64,000 nt of DNA, from contig JAJYYE010000008.1 in assembly GCA_021801265.1 (NCBI GenBank), positions 1 through 64,000 on the forward strand, written 5' to 3'. Origin of the DNA: Pseudomonadota bacterium. Lineage in GTDB: Bacteria > Pseudomonadota > Gammaproteobacteria > Halothiobacillales > Halothiobacillaceae. Below are positions 36,471 through 47,328 of the stretch, piece by piece (the stretch's first letter is position 1; each line of letters opens with the position of its first letter). The translations under genes and the position numbers were made by a program. The notes under the pieces are model-generated. The model saw only the letters and a list, made by a program, of their open reading frames with translations, had not been told where the DNA came from and made no database searches.

Positions 36471-37232
36471 ATGGAACTGAAAAAATATGCGGTGCGTGAT
36501 GCCTGGGGTTTGCTGGAAGTCGTCCAAATTGAAAACGAAATTACCTTGCAATTTGGCAATCACACCGCGCAATCCGGCTGGAACCCAGCGAGGCCCGAGC
36601 AGTTGGCCTTTGGCTACTACCAAGCGCTCTGCGTTGGGCTTGTGCTGCACCCCGAGCCCTTGCGACTAAACCTCTATGGCTTAGGTGGCGGCGTCCTCGC
36701 GCGCTATTTGTTGGAATATACCGAAATTTCGGTGCATGTGCTCGATTTACGCCCAATACTGGCCGAAATCGCCCGCCAGTATTTTGGCCTGAATATCGAA
36801 CACCCGCGCCTGACGCTGCATTTTGCCGATATGAGCGCGAGCGATGAGCTGACCGCGATCCCCCCCGCCGACATCATTTGGATTGATCTTTTCGATGAGC
36901 AAGGCATGGTGCCTATCCCGACGCGAAGTTTGGCAGTTTTGGCCAAACAACTTGATGACACCGGCGTGCTGTGCATCAATATCTGGCGCAATGCGCTGGA
37001 TGAAGTCACCGACATCACCCGCGCGCTGGCACATTTTTTTGATGAAACGCCACTCACCATTCATGTGCCCGATCGCTACAATACGGTGCTGTGCTATCGC
37101 AAAACCCCGTGGACAGCGGCCGATTTAATGCGCATTCATGGCCGTGTTGGTGATTTTACCGCCGCCATTCAAGCAACCTTGCGCGAAGCGCTTCATTGGG
37201 TTCAACCATTGGCGAATAAGCGCGCCCGCTAA
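36471..37232 (+). CDS. Spermidine synthase-fold protein
   Basis: A 253-residue protein with the class I methyltransferase/spermidine-synthase fold: LRLNLYGLGGGVLARYLLEYT is the nucleotide-type glycine loop, HVLDLRPILAEIARQYFGL the second strand, and ADIIWIDLFDEQG the acidic motif. The polyamine-site residues of true SpeE are not evident, so spermidine synthesis itself is doubtful. Confidence 0.75.
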   Translation: MELKKYAVRDAWGLLEVVQIENEITLQFGNHTAQSGWNPARPEQLAFGYYQALCVGLVLHPEPLRLNLYGLGGGVLARYLLEYTEISVHVLDLRPILAEIARQYFGLNIEHPRLTLHFADMSASDELTAIPPADIIWIDLFDEQGMVPIPTRSLAVLAKQLDDTGVLCINIWRNALDEVTDITRALAHFFDETPLTIHVPDRYNTVLCYRKTPWTAADLMRIHGRVGDFTAAIQATLREALHWVQPLANKRAR

Positions 37233-37234
37233 AA

Positions 37235-37717
37235 TCAGGCCAGTGCCGCCAGCACCGCTTCTGCCGATGAGTTCGCCAGCCCCGATTCATCCAGGCCCAA
37301 CCATTCAACTACGCCATTTTTAACAATCATCGCATAGCGTTTGGAGCGCATGCCCATCGCGCCATTGCTCATATCGCGTTCCATGCCGAGTGCGCGGGTG
37401 AACATGCCGTTGCCATCAGAAAGAAACCGAATGGTTTGCTCGCCCACGCCCAAATGCTGCGCCCAAAATTTCATCACGAACGGGTCATTGACGGCAACGC
37501 AATAAATCTCATCAATGCCCTTGGCTCGAATGGCTTCGTTATGCACGACAAAGCCGGGCACATGGCTATCTGAGCAGGTGGGTGTAAATGCGCCCGGTAC
37601 GGCAAAAATTACGATGCGCAACCCAGCGGTGAGCTCACCCACCGGGCAGCCATTCAATCCCTGCTCACCGCGATAATGCAAGGTGGCATCGGGCAATTTC
37701 TGGCCTACTTCAATCAT
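37235..37717 (-). CDS. Peroxiredoxin, Prx5 type
   Basis: A thiol peroxidase that reduces hydrogen peroxide and organic peroxides. The 160-residue protein has the peroxidatic cysteine C48 in VPGAFTPTCSDSHVPGF and the Prx5 pattern GIDEIYCVAVNDPFVM. It lacks a fused glutaredoxin domain. With gshA and gshB in the genome, glutathione is a plausible reductant. Its stop meets the stop of the spermidine-synthase-like gene (2 bp apart). Confidence 0.93.
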   Translation of the reverse strand: MIEVGQKLPDATLHYRGEQGLNGCPVGELTAGLRIVIFAVPGAFTPTCSDSHVPGFVVHNEAIRAKGIDEIYCVAVNDPFVMKFWAQHLGVGEQTIRFLSDGNGMFTRALGMERDMSNGAMGMRSKRYAMIVKNGVVEWLGLDESGLANSSAEAVLAALA

Positions 37718-37745
37718 GGTGCATCCCCTTAATCTCTTGATTCAA

Positions 37746-37776
37746 TAAAAAACCCGCACCAGTTCGGATGCGGGCT
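37746..37776 (-). terminator. Rho-independent terminator of thiC
   Basis: On the minus strand AGCCCGCAT pairs with TGCGGGTT across a 9-base loop and a run of six T follows (37746-37751 as A). It lies 36 bp after the thiC stop. Confidence 0.75.
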
Positions 37777-37811
37777 ACTTTTAAGCCTCACGCCGCATTG
37801 AGCCCGGTTAA

Positions 37812-39734
<1,923 letters not shown>

Positions 39735-39767
39735 CTAACGGGGGGATCGTGCAGAATGGAGGCTGCC

Positions 39768-39853
39768 CGACTTCCCTCCGCCGGTGCAAGCCGGATCAGG
39801 TTCCAAGGGACTCTCTCAGCCACGCGACGAAAAATCGTAGGCGGCACCCCCAG
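39768..39853 (-). promoter_or_regulatory. TPP (thiamine pyrophosphate) riboswitch
   Basis: Minus strand, 5' to 3': GGGGGTGCCGCC, GGCTGAGAGAGTCCCTT, GGAACCTGATCCGG, CACCGGCGGAGGGAAG. These are the conserved THI-box elements in order (CTGAGA, ACCTGATC, GCGGAGGGAA). It ends about 55 bp before thiC, which it controls. Confidence 0.95.
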
Positions 39854-40064
39854 TCGATAGGCGTGACCGTAGCGCAGGCAGCTCAAAAAGTCCATTGTTT
39901 ACACAACCGCTCACGCAAGGGCCTGCACAATGAAACTCGACAAATCCGCATGGTCATTGCACCCGGCATTCGGTATATTTACACACATTGTATGCGGCAG
40001 AGGGCACACAGGCCCGTGACATCCCGCCGCCGCCCCTTCATTTTTAACAGGATTGTCCCCCAAC

Positions 40065-40730
40065 ATGATGGCTTTCGATACCGAACTCGCGCGTTTCAAT
40101 ATGGTTGAGCAACAAATTCGCCCGTGGGACGTGCTTGATAAGCGGGTATTGGACACCCTGTTCAAAATCCCGCGAGAGCAATTCGTCTCCGCCGAACAGA
40201 GGAATTTCGCTTTTTCCGACACGCCGTTGCCCATCGGTCACGGCGAGACCCTGCTCCCCCCCGTAGTTGAAGGCCGAATTCTGCAATCGCTTGCCATTGA
40301 ACCACAGGAACGTATTTTAGAAATTGGCACCGGCACGGGGTTTTTCACGGCCTGCCTCGCGAATCTCGGCAATAGTGTGCACAGTGTGGATATTCATGCG
40401 GACTTCACTACAGCTGCCGGCGAGCGACTCAAAGCCTTGGGCATTGAGCGGGTCGTGCTCGAAACAGGCGATGCCATCGGCGGTTGGGCGCAAAACGAAC
40501 GCTTTGATGTCATCGTCATCACGGGTGCCGTACAAACGATTGCGGAATCGTATCGGCAGCAGTTGAATGTGGGCGGGCGGTTATTCGCGATTGTCGGCAA
40601 AGCGCCGATCATGTCAGGGCTGTTAATTACCCGCCATCCGGATGATCGGTTCACCACCGAAAATCTATTTGAAACCGCCACCAAGTACCTCAAAGGCGCC
40701 GAACCCAAACCGCAATTTTCATTTAATTAA
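40065..40730 (+). CDS. Protein-L-isoaspartate O-methyltransferase-like protein
   Basis: A 221-residue SAM-dependent methyltransferase of the Pcm family: MVEQQIRPWDVLD, FVSAEQRNFAFSD.PLPIGHGE and the SAM loop ILEIGTGTGFFTACL. This shorter-branch Pcm homolog is commonly found directly upstream of tolC, as here; its true substrate is not established. ATG 40065 chosen (AGGA 12 bp upstream); a TTG at 40053 is in frame. Confidence 0.88.
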   Translation: MMAFDTELARFNMVEQQIRPWDVLDKRVLDTLFKIPREQFVSAEQRNFAFSDTPLPIGHGETLLPPVVEGRILQSLAIEPQERILEIGTGTGFFTACLANLGNSVHSVDIHADFTTAAGERLKALGIERVVLETGDAIGGWAQNERFDVIVITGAVQTIAESYRQQLNVGGRLFAIVGKAPIMSGLLITRHPDDRFTTENLFETATKYLKGAEPKPQFSFN

Positions 40731-40763
40731 TGCGCCACGCCCTCGAAAGCGGGAGATCGGCAA

Positions 40764-40896
40764 GTAGGAGGGGATTTATCCCCGACAGCACGGCCAAACG
40801 AGAATACCGGCGGCCAATTTAACCACCGGGCGGGGATAGACTGGAACGCACGGTGCTCATCGCCAACCTCTGCGTCGGGGCTAAATCCCCTCCTAC
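40764..40896. mobile_element. Small inverted-repeat element between pcm-like gene and tolC
   Basis: A 133-bp stretch bounded by 23-bp inverted repeats (40764-40786 and 40874-40896) that differ at one position; the repeat begins GTAGGAGGGGATTTA and ends CCCCGAC, and is itself a short hairpin (GGGG...CCCC). No coding potential. This is the style of REP/MITE elements common in gammaproteobacterial genomes. A related half copy lies at 42494-42516. Confidence 0.75.
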
Positions 40897-40934
40897 ACCA
40901 AAGCCGGATTTTGCGCTAAAGTAGAATTAATTAG

Positions 40935-42443
40935 ATGACTAACAATATTCAGGGAATATCTATCGTGGCTCTTGCACACAAAATTATTCGCTTAAAACAG
41001 ATGCTGATGGCCCTCACTATCGTCAGTGGCACGGGGTACGGCCTACCGGCCTTTTCAGCCAACTTGCTCGACATTGTCAATTTGGCGGCGAAAAACGATC
41101 AAATCCTGAAGGCAGCCGATCAAAATCGCATGGCGATTGCCGAAAACCGCCCCATCGCCCAGTCCGGTTTACTGCCGCAAATCGCGGGCGCGGCAGGGCT
41201 AAGCTACAACCGCACCGATATCCAATCCGGCGGGCTGGCCACCGCGCCCTCGGTCATCAAGGGCAGCGGCAGCAACGTCGGCCTCAGCCTGAATCAAGTG
41301 ATTTACAACCGCATCGATAACCTCAATCTGGGTGTAGCCGATCTTCAAGCCAAGCAAGCGGATTTGGATTATGCCGCAGCGCAGCAAAACTTAATCCTGC
41401 GCGCAAGTCAGGCCTACTTTGCGGTACTGAAAGCCAACGCCAGCCTGCAACTCAGCATCGCCAGCCAAAAAGCCTTCAGAAACCAACTCGAACAAGCCCA
41501 AAAACGCTTTGAAGTCGGCCTGATTGCCGTCACCGATGTGGCGAACGCGCAGGCCAATTTCGACAAGGCCAATGCGGACATTATCACCAATCGCAATGCC
41601 TTGGAAAACGCTCAAGCCGCGCTGGCGACCATGATCGGCCAAGAGCCGAGCGAACTCGATGATGTCCAAACCAATCTGGCAACCCCGCACCCCAATCCCG
41701 AAAACCTCAGTGCCTGGACTGAGTTGGCCGTTAAGCAAAACATCACCCTCCAAAGTGCCGAAATTGGCGGCCAAATCAGCCAGGAAAATGTCGCCATCAA
41801 CCGGGCGGCTTCGGCACCCACGGTCAATCTCACCGGACAATATGGCTATAACAGCGCACCCAGCCCATTCAACGGGAACCAAACCAGCAACCTTGCGGGC
41901 AGTATTGGTGTGCAAGTCGCCGTGCCGCTCTACACCGGTGGGCGCATCAACGCCAAATCTCGCCAAGCCGCTTTTCAATATCAACAAACGCAAAATCAAA
42001 TTGAAAACCTGCGCCGCAGCACCCAACAAGGCACGGCCAACGATTATCGCGGCGTGCTCACCACCATCAGCGAAATTACCGCCTACGAGCAAGCCGTAGA
42101 ATCGGCCCGCACCAGCCTGGCGGCCACCGAAGCGGGGTACCAGGTGGGCACACGCACCATCGTGGACGTACTGAACGCCCAAGCCCAAGTATTCACCGCC
42201 ATGGCCAGTTTTCTCAATGCCCGCTACAACTACCTCGTCAGCTCACTCCAACTGAAAGCCGATACCGGCCAATTGACGATTGACGACATCAAGGCAATTA
42301 ACGACCAACTCGTACCGGGCAAAATCAACGCCCTCATCGCCCCGTTAATGAATGGCGATCAAGAGGGCCGGAAGGCCCAACAGCAAATGATCGAGCGGGT
42401 GATTCAACGCGCAGCCAAAACCGTGGGAACCAACGCGAAATAA
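40935..42443 (+). CDS. tolC: Outer-membrane channel TolC
   Basis: The trimeric exit duct for type I secretion and tripartite efflux pumps. It has a signal peptide ending PAFSA and the duplicated coiled-coil/beta-barrel repeat of the family (LILRASQAYFAVLKANASLQL and LRRSTQQGTANDYRGVLTTISEI). The GTG at 40965 with AGGGA about 8 bp upstream may be the real start, giving 492 residues instead of 502. No pump genes are adjacent. Confidence 0.93.
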   Translation: MTNNIQGISIVALAHKIIRLKQMLMALTIVSGTGYGLPAFSANLLDIVNLAAKNDQILKAADQNRMAIAENRPIAQSGLLPQIAGAAGLSYNRTDIQSGGLATAPSVIKGSGSNVGLSLNQVIYNRIDNLNLGVADLQAKQADLDYAAAQQNLILRASQAYFAVLKANASLQLSIASQKAFRNQLEQAQKRFEVGLIAVTDVANAQANFDKANADIITNRNALENAQAALATMIGQEPSELDDVQTNLATPHPNPENLSAWTELAVKQNITLQSAEIGGQISQENVAINRAASAPTVNLTGQYGYNSAPSPFNGNQTSNLAGSIGVQVAVPLYTGGRINAKSRQAAFQYQQTQNQIENLRRSTQQGTANDYRGVLTTISEITAYEQAVESARTSLAATEAGYQVGTRTIVDVLNAQAQVFTAMASFLNARYNYLVSSLQLKADTGQLTIDDIKAINDQLVPGKINALIAPLMNGDQEGRKAQQQMIERVIQRAAKTVGTNAK

Positions 42444-42493
42444 GGCACATCCATTCACATCTTTTCAAAGGGATTGAGGAGATTCGTGATTCT

Positions 42494-42516
42494 GCAGGAG
42501 GGGGTTCATCCCCGAC
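42494..42516. repeat. Half copy of the 23-bp repeat
   Basis: GCAGGAGGGGGTTCATCCCCGAC matches the terminal repeat of the element at 40764-40896 in the same orientation as its left end. It lies 50 bp after tolC; the partner end is not found in the gap before murU. Confidence 0.6.
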
Positions 42517-42658
42517 AACGCCAACACACGTCGCCCATCGCAGCAAAGCCATTCCCAACGTGTACCCGTGCAGAGAAAACCCAGCCACCGCCCCCCTCGA
42601 CAAATAAATTCTGCTATCTTGAATTCATCAAACCCCAATCCCCCAAAAAACAAGATCC

Positions 42659-43417
42659 ATGCGCACTCGCCTCCAAAACCCCATTCGCGCCCTAATCCTC
42701 GCCGCCGGCCGGGGCGAGCGCCTGCGACCCTTAACTGACCACACCCCCAAGCCACTTATCCCCGTACGCGGCAAGCCACTGATTGAATACCACATCGAAC
42801 GGCTGGCTTTGGCAGGCATCACCGATATCGTCATCAACCTCGCGCATCTGGCCGAACACATCCCCACCGCACTCGGCGATGGCGCCCGCTGGCATGTGCG
42901 GTTGCATTACTCATGGGAAAACCATTTGCGCGAAGGCCTGGAAACCGCCGGTGGCATTCGCCATGCCATCCATTTATTGAGCGAGCCCTTCATCCTGGTG
43001 AATGGCGATATTTTAACCGACTACCCGTTTGAAGAATTGCTCAACACCAAGCTGGCGCCCGATGTCGACTTTCACCTCGTGATGGTGAACAACCCCGCGC
43101 ACCACCCAGAAGGCGATTTTGCCCTCAATCAAGCAACCCTCCAACCGTGCATCCAAAACAACAGCACCGAACGCCCAGCATCACCCAGCCCTTGCCTCAC
43201 CTACGCCGGCATCGGCCTATACCGTAAAAGCCTGTTCGCCGCCCTGCCCGAAGGCCGCCGCGCATTGGGGCCACTCCTAAAACAACAAATCGCCCAACAC
43301 CGCGGGCAAGGCCAGCACTACAGCGGGCAGTGGATTGATGTCGGCACACCCGAGCGCTTGCTTGAAGCGCAAACCACCCCCACCCCAGCCCTCCCCCATG
43401 AAGGGGGAGGGAGTTAA
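42659..43417 (+). CDS. murU: N-acetylmuramate alpha-1-phosphate uridylyltransferase MurU
   Basis: A nucleotidyltransferase of the peptidoglycan recycling route that makes UDP-MurNAc without MurA. The 252-residue protein has ILAAGRGERLRPLTDHTPKPL, PLIEYHIERLALAGITDIVIN, LVNGDILTDY and HYSGQWIDVGTPERL. Its usual partner amgK is not adjacent. The last residues (TPTPALPHEGGGS) are encoded by the start of the repeat cluster that follows, so the native C-terminus was probably altered by repeat insertion. Confidence 0.87.
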   Translation: MRTRLQNPIRALILAAGRGERLRPLTDHTPKPLIPVRGKPLIEYHIERLALAGITDIVINLAHLAEHIPTALGDGARWHVRLHYSWENHLREGLETAGGIRHAIHLLSEPFILVNGDILTDYPFEELLNTKLAPDVDFHLVMVNNPAHHPEGDFALNQATLQPCIQNNSTERPASPSPCLTYAGIGLYRKSLFAALPEGRRALGPLLKQQIAQHRGQGQHYSGQWIDVGTPERLLEAQTTPTPALPHEGGGS

Positions 43418-43615
43418 AACCCCCTCCTTGTGGGGAAGATACGCCCACCCCCTTGCAGAGAGGATGCTCTTAAATCCACCACCCCCTTGCAGAGAGGATG
43501 CTCTTAAACCCACCGCCCCCTGCAGAGAGGATGCTCTTAAGTTCCCCTCCCCCTAGTGGGGAGAATACTCATAAATCCCCCTCCCCCTTGTGGGGAGGGG
43601 TTAGGGGAGGGGGGA
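43413..43615. repeat. Tandem degenerate repeats of about 33 bp
   Basis: Six imperfect units follow one another without spacers. Three are close copies containing GCAGAGAGGATGCTCTTAA (about 43454, 43489, 43521); the flanking ones contain TTGTGGGGA or TAGTGGGGA with ACTCATAAA. The last ends in a GGGGAGGGGTTAGGGGAGG tract. Non-coding, GC-skewed, starting at the murU stop codon. Confidence 0.8.
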
Positions 43616-43726
43616 GCAAAATCAAGACAGCCACTTACCACTCATAGGAAGGGGCACGCCTACCCTCCCTCTTTTTACGGGGAGGATACAAGTCAATGCC
43701 TATCCATCTTCTAATTTTGCGGGCGA

Positions 43727-45130
43727 CTAATACGCATTCTTGTTTACAAAACCGCGCAGCAGCGTTAAAAAAATAATTTTCAAATCAAAACCCAGCGACC
43801 AGTGTTCAATGTAATACAAATCATATTCCACACGTTTTTGCATTTTTTCCAGCGTGTCCGTTTCGCCGCGCCAGCCGTTCACCTGCGCCCAGCCCGTAAT
43901 ACCCGGTTTCACTTTATGGCGGAGCATATAGCCGTCCACTAGAGCCTTATAGGCTTCGTTATGCTCGACGGCATGAGGACGCGGGCCGACAATCGACATC
44001 CGACCCTGTAACACATTGATAAATTGGGGCAGCTCATCCAGGCTGGTGCGCCGTAAAAAACCCCCAAACCAGGTTAAGCGCGGATCACCCCGCGATGCCT
44101 GCACCACCTCCCCTGCCGAAGCCTCGTGCTGGCGCATGCTGCGGAATTTGTAAATCGTAAAGGTCTGCCCGCCCCAACCGAGCCGTTTTTGCCGAAAAAA
44201 AACCGGTCCCTTTGAACTGAGCTTAACCCCCACCGCGATCAACAAAAGCAATGGGCTGATGATCAGCATAATCAACAATGCCAGCACCCGATCCTCAATC
44301 CCTTTAACAATCCGGTTGGTCCCCGTCATCGGCGAGGCGGTCAAATCAATCATCGGCACATCCATAATCTCGGATATGCCATGGTTAATGAGGAACAAGC
44401 CAAACAAATCCGGCACGAAGCGCACATTGGCGGTCGAAAATCGCAGTTTTTCCAGTACATCTTTCAATTGCAGGCTTTGATCCAGCGGCACCGCGATCCA
44501 CACCTCATCAACCGGGCTCGCCGATACAAACGCGAACAGCGCATCCAGCGGCTCCACCGCGTGCGCAGTCAGTATCGAGTCTTGCGGGTTACTGCAAAAT
44601 ACCCGAACCACATCAAAGCCGGCCCAACGCTCGGTTTCGGCCCGCAGAATCAGATTTTGCGCCAGCGCCCCACAGCCGACCACCACGGCCTTGTGATGAT
44701 TCATCCCCCGTTGGCGCAGCATCCGCAACATCAGGTACACGCCGAACCGTAAAACGGCCAAGGCAGCACCACTGACCAACCACCACTGAGTTAACCATAG
44801 CCGAGAAAAGGTTTCCGCCTCCTTGGCCAGCACCAAGCCGATCAGCAATGCCATGAACACCAACGACCAAGCGCCGAACACGCGCAACGCAGGAGAAGCC
44901 AAACCCCGAGCACGCCAAGAGTCATAGACGCCAAGCAACGGGAACACCACAGCAACCAGCAATCCGCCAATCACCATCAAGGTTCCGTAGGCAACCGGCA
45001 AAGGAAAAACATCCCAACCAAAGCGAAGGCCAAAGGTAAATAAGCCGCTCGCGCCGACCAGGAGGATATCCAGAATGCGGGTAAGCCAACCAATCAGCAC
45101 AGCGTGGGAGCGAAAATGCGTGGGAACCAT
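43727..45130 (-). CDS. Undecaprenyl-phosphate glycosyl-1-phosphate transferase (WcaJ/WbaP type)
   Basis: Starts polysaccharide repeat synthesis by moving a sugar-1-phosphate onto undecaprenyl phosphate. The 467-residue protein has four N-terminal membrane helices, a Rossmann-like middle domain (VVVGCGALAQNLILRA), a fifth hydrophobic segment (about 290-310) and the catalytic domain with FFRQKRLGWGGQTFTIYKFRSM, RRTSLDELPQFINVL and MSIVGPRPHAV. Whether glucose or galactose is moved cannot be told. Confidence 0.92.
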   Translation of the reverse strand: MVPTHFRSHAVLIGWLTRILDILLVGASGLFTFGLRFGWDVFPLPVAYGTLMVIGGLLVAVVFPLLGVYDSWRARGLASPALRVFGAWSLVFMALLIGLVLAKEAETFSRLWLTQWWLVSGAALAVLRFGVYLMLRMLRQRGMNHHKAVVVGCGALAQNLILRAETERWAGFDVVRVFCSNPQDSILTAHAVEPLDALFAFVSASPVDEVWIAVPLDQSLQLKDVLEKLRFSTANVRFVPDLFGLFLINHGISEIMDVPMIDLTASPMTGTNRIVKGIEDRVLALLIMLIISPLLLLIAVGVKLSSKGPVFFRQKRLGWGGQTFTIYKFRSMRQHEASAGEVVQASRGDPRLTWFGGFLRRTSLDELPQFINVLQGRMSIVGPRPHAVEHNEAYKALVDGYMLRHKVKPGITGWAQVNGWRGETDTLEKMQKRVEYDLYYIEHWSLGFDLKIIFLTLLRGFVNKNAY

Positions 45131-45478
45131 GGAAAACTCTTTATGGAAAGATCACATAGATGTCAAACGAACGCCAAAAAAGCCATCCGAAGCACTGAGA
45201 ATACGCCAAGGGGGAAGGCTCGGGTGGGGGTGAACAATGGGCACGGCCCAAGCCTTGGGCGGGGATACCTCAGAGGCGTGAGAACAGGGCGCGCGCTTTG
45301 GTGGGAGTATAAACAATAACGACCTGAAATTTTGGTGATAGTGTCACCATTTCCCTCCACGCCCCCTGATAATCATCGGTGTCATCACTCAAGATTCGCT
45401 GAATGGGGCAACCCGCTGACACACTGGGTGGCCAAACTGCCGCCGGCATTTTCGGCCACTCCGAAGCGGAGAGAACGG
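45131..45478. other. Intergenic region, no gene seen
   Basis: The 348-bp gap between the start of the sugar-phosphate transferase and the stop of the lipoprotein gene. I see no convincing coding frame, RNA or strong promoter; an ops/JUMPstart element, often found before polysaccharide genes, is not visible. Confidence 0.5.
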
Positions 45479-46321
45479 CTAGTTTCCAATTGGCGCCTCC
45501 GCGTGCGCACTGCAACTGACCGTATCTCTACCCTGTGTGCGGATAAAATCCCCTTTTCGAGGTGGCGAAATCCTGCGTATTGCCTCTGAGATAGGTCCCA
45601 CCGAAACGCTGCCGTCATGGGATCCGGCAATCGCCTCAATGTAATCACCCACCTTCACATCCATACCGATTGGTATGCGAACCTTCCACAATATCCAAGA
45701 ATCGCCCCCAGGTGAACATTCGCCCATAACAATACGTCCGGTCCGAAGCTCTGCATCGCTTATTTCGCTGTTTCGGGCTGCTTCGGCCTTGGCAAAGGCG
45801 TAGTCCCACGAATGCACAGGTGAAATAACGGCCACCTGCATTTCTCCTGTCGACGAAACGGGGCCGCATCTGAATGCCTTACCGAAGATGGCATCATCAA
45901 AATAGTTAGCACCAACGGCAGAATATTTCCGAAGATAACGCCCGAAAAATCGGGCATACGGGCCATCGGTGCCATCCGCCTCTTCAGCGGAAATTGTAAT
46001 CACTTCGTGGCGCGCTACTTTTACCCCCTCGGGCAAAAGCGTAAAACCGAATCGCCTGCCCGCTGGTCCAGCTTTTTGTATATAACACCCCGTCCGGACC
46101 AATCTACCCGCCGAGACATCCTCCTCAGTTACCCCCCGTTTCAATGCGAGAGAAAGCCCGGGGTAGTCCTGAAGCTGCTGTCTTATCGCGGGGAAGCCTG
46201 TCACCACCATGACAAATTTCTCACCCGGCGCGGGCATGGACACGCAAGCGGTCAACCCCGTCATCGACAACAGAATAATTGAGACGGCTTTCCATATCGG
46301 GATTTGCATGAGCAGTCTCAC
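45479..46321 (-). CDS. Putative lipoprotein with a duplicated module
   Basis: A 280-residue protein that I do not recognise. It has a lipobox (GLTAC, C26), so it is probably membrane-anchored. Two stretches of about 50 residues look homologous: EDVSAGRLVRTGCYI...LLPEGVKVARHEVITISA (about 67-116) and AELRTGRIVMGECSP...RIPIGMDVKVGDYIEAIAG (about 188-235). A similar W..V..P.G..V..GD.IE pattern suggests a small beta-domain. It lies in the polysaccharide locus, which makes an envelope role plausible. Confidence 0.72.
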   Translation of the reverse strand: MRLLMQIPIWKAVSIILLSMTGLTACVSMPAPGEKFVMVVTGFPAIRQQLQDYPGLSLALKRGVTEEDVSAGRLVRTGCYIQKAGPAGRRFGFTLLPEGVKVARHEVITISAEEADGTDGPYARFFGRYLRKYSAVGANYFDDAIFGKAFRCGPVSSTGEMQVAVISPVHSWDYAFAKAEAARNSEISDAELRTGRIVMGECSPGGDSWILWKVRIPIGMDVKVGDYIEAIAGSHDGSVSVGPISEAIRRISPPRKGDFIRTQGRDTVSCSAHAEAPIGN

Positions 46322-46364
46322 GGTGTTACCACCGTATCAGATGAGCATTGCAGCCAAACCATCC

Positions 46365-47264
46365 TCACCAAAACCCCCGGTGCATACTCAGAACTCGCTT
46401 GAGGGAAACGGGCAAACGGCCTTCGATTCGCCCCAGGCGATACCCCAAATACTTCAAGCCGGTGCGCAGCAGCGCGGAAGGAATCAGCCAGGGCGCATTT
46501 TTTCTCAAATAAGACAACTCAGAACGCACAAACCGCCCGCCCTCCCCCTCGGGTTTGCCGAATGCAGTGAGCATCCAATATTCACGGTGATGAAACACCC
46601 CAATATCGAAATACCGGCGGAACTCCTGAACATAAGAATAACCATGCGAGTGGAACACCAGGGCATCGGCCTGATAAGCCACCTTCCACCCCGCCAACAA
46701 CATCCTGGCGGCCACAAACGTATCTTCACCCAAGATAATGTCGCGCGGAAACCCACCCACCGCTTGCAGCGCCGAGCGTCGATAGGCCGCGAACGAATTT
46801 GATGAAAACGCTGCCTTAATCCCCATCCGATCCCGATCCACCAGCGTGGCGACATGACTTTTATCGGGATAATTAAACAACCGCGCATGCGATTCAATCA
46901 AACCCGCCTGCGGCCGGGGCAACTGCCGACCATACGCCACACCCACTTGCGGGTCATCAAAGGCAGCGATCAAACGAGAAAGTGCGTGATTATCGGCAAG
47001 AATCGCATCCTGCGTCATAAAGACAATAATTTCGGCATCGGGCAACAGTTCAACTGCCAACTGGCGCGTGCCGCCGTGGTTGAAGTCAGCCTTCGGGATG
47101 GACCTGACGGCAAAACCGGCCGAAGTAGCGAGAGAAACCGTGCCATCGGTAGAGCCTGAATCCATGACTAAAACTTCGGGGCCAATCGATTGCGCTACAA
47201 TCTGCCCGAGAGATTCCGCCCAATGTACGCCCGCATTAACCGTGGGAATGATGACTCGAACCAT
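46365..47264 (-). CDS. Family 2 glycosyltransferase, rhamnosyltransferase-like
   Basis: A 299-residue GT-A enzyme: VIIPTVNAG, VMDSGSTDGT and MTQDAILAD (the DxD-type position), NSFAAYRRSALQAVGGFPRDIILGEDTFVAARM. The HGGTRQLAVE segment and overall layout fit the rhamnosyltransferase branch of GT2, consistent with rfbBDAC 9 kb away. Acceptor unknown. Confidence 0.85.
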   Translation of the reverse strand: MVRVIIPTVNAGVHWAESLGQIVAQSIGPEVLVMDSGSTDGTVSLATSAGFAVRSIPKADFNHGGTRQLAVELLPDAEIIVFMTQDAILADNHALSRLIAAFDDPQVGVAYGRQLPRPQAGLIESHARLFNYPDKSHVATLVDRDRMGIKAAFSSNSFAAYRRSALQAVGGFPRDIILGEDTFVAARMLLAGWKVAYQADALVFHSHGYSYVQEFRRYFDIGVFHHREYWMLTAFGKPEGEGGRFVRSELSYLRKNAPWLIPSALLRTGLKYLGYRLGRIEGRLPVSLKRVLSMHRGFW

Positions 47265-47328
47265 ATAAATACGTACTCAAACCTAAGTGAACCGTGCTCA
47301 TCACTGCACTAAACAAATTTAAGAGAAC

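Noticed and set aside
36471-37232. True spermidine synthase SpeE
   Set aside because: The nucleotide-binding fold is clear, but the polyamine-site residues are not; the call was kept at fold level.
41391-42188. A 265-codon open frame antisense to tolC
   Set aside because: Shadow frame of tolC; composition (Gly/Ala/Leu-rich, no domain) is typical of an antisense reading.
43413-43615. CRISPR array
   Set aside because: The repeats are contiguous and degenerate, with no unique spacers and no cas genes in the window.
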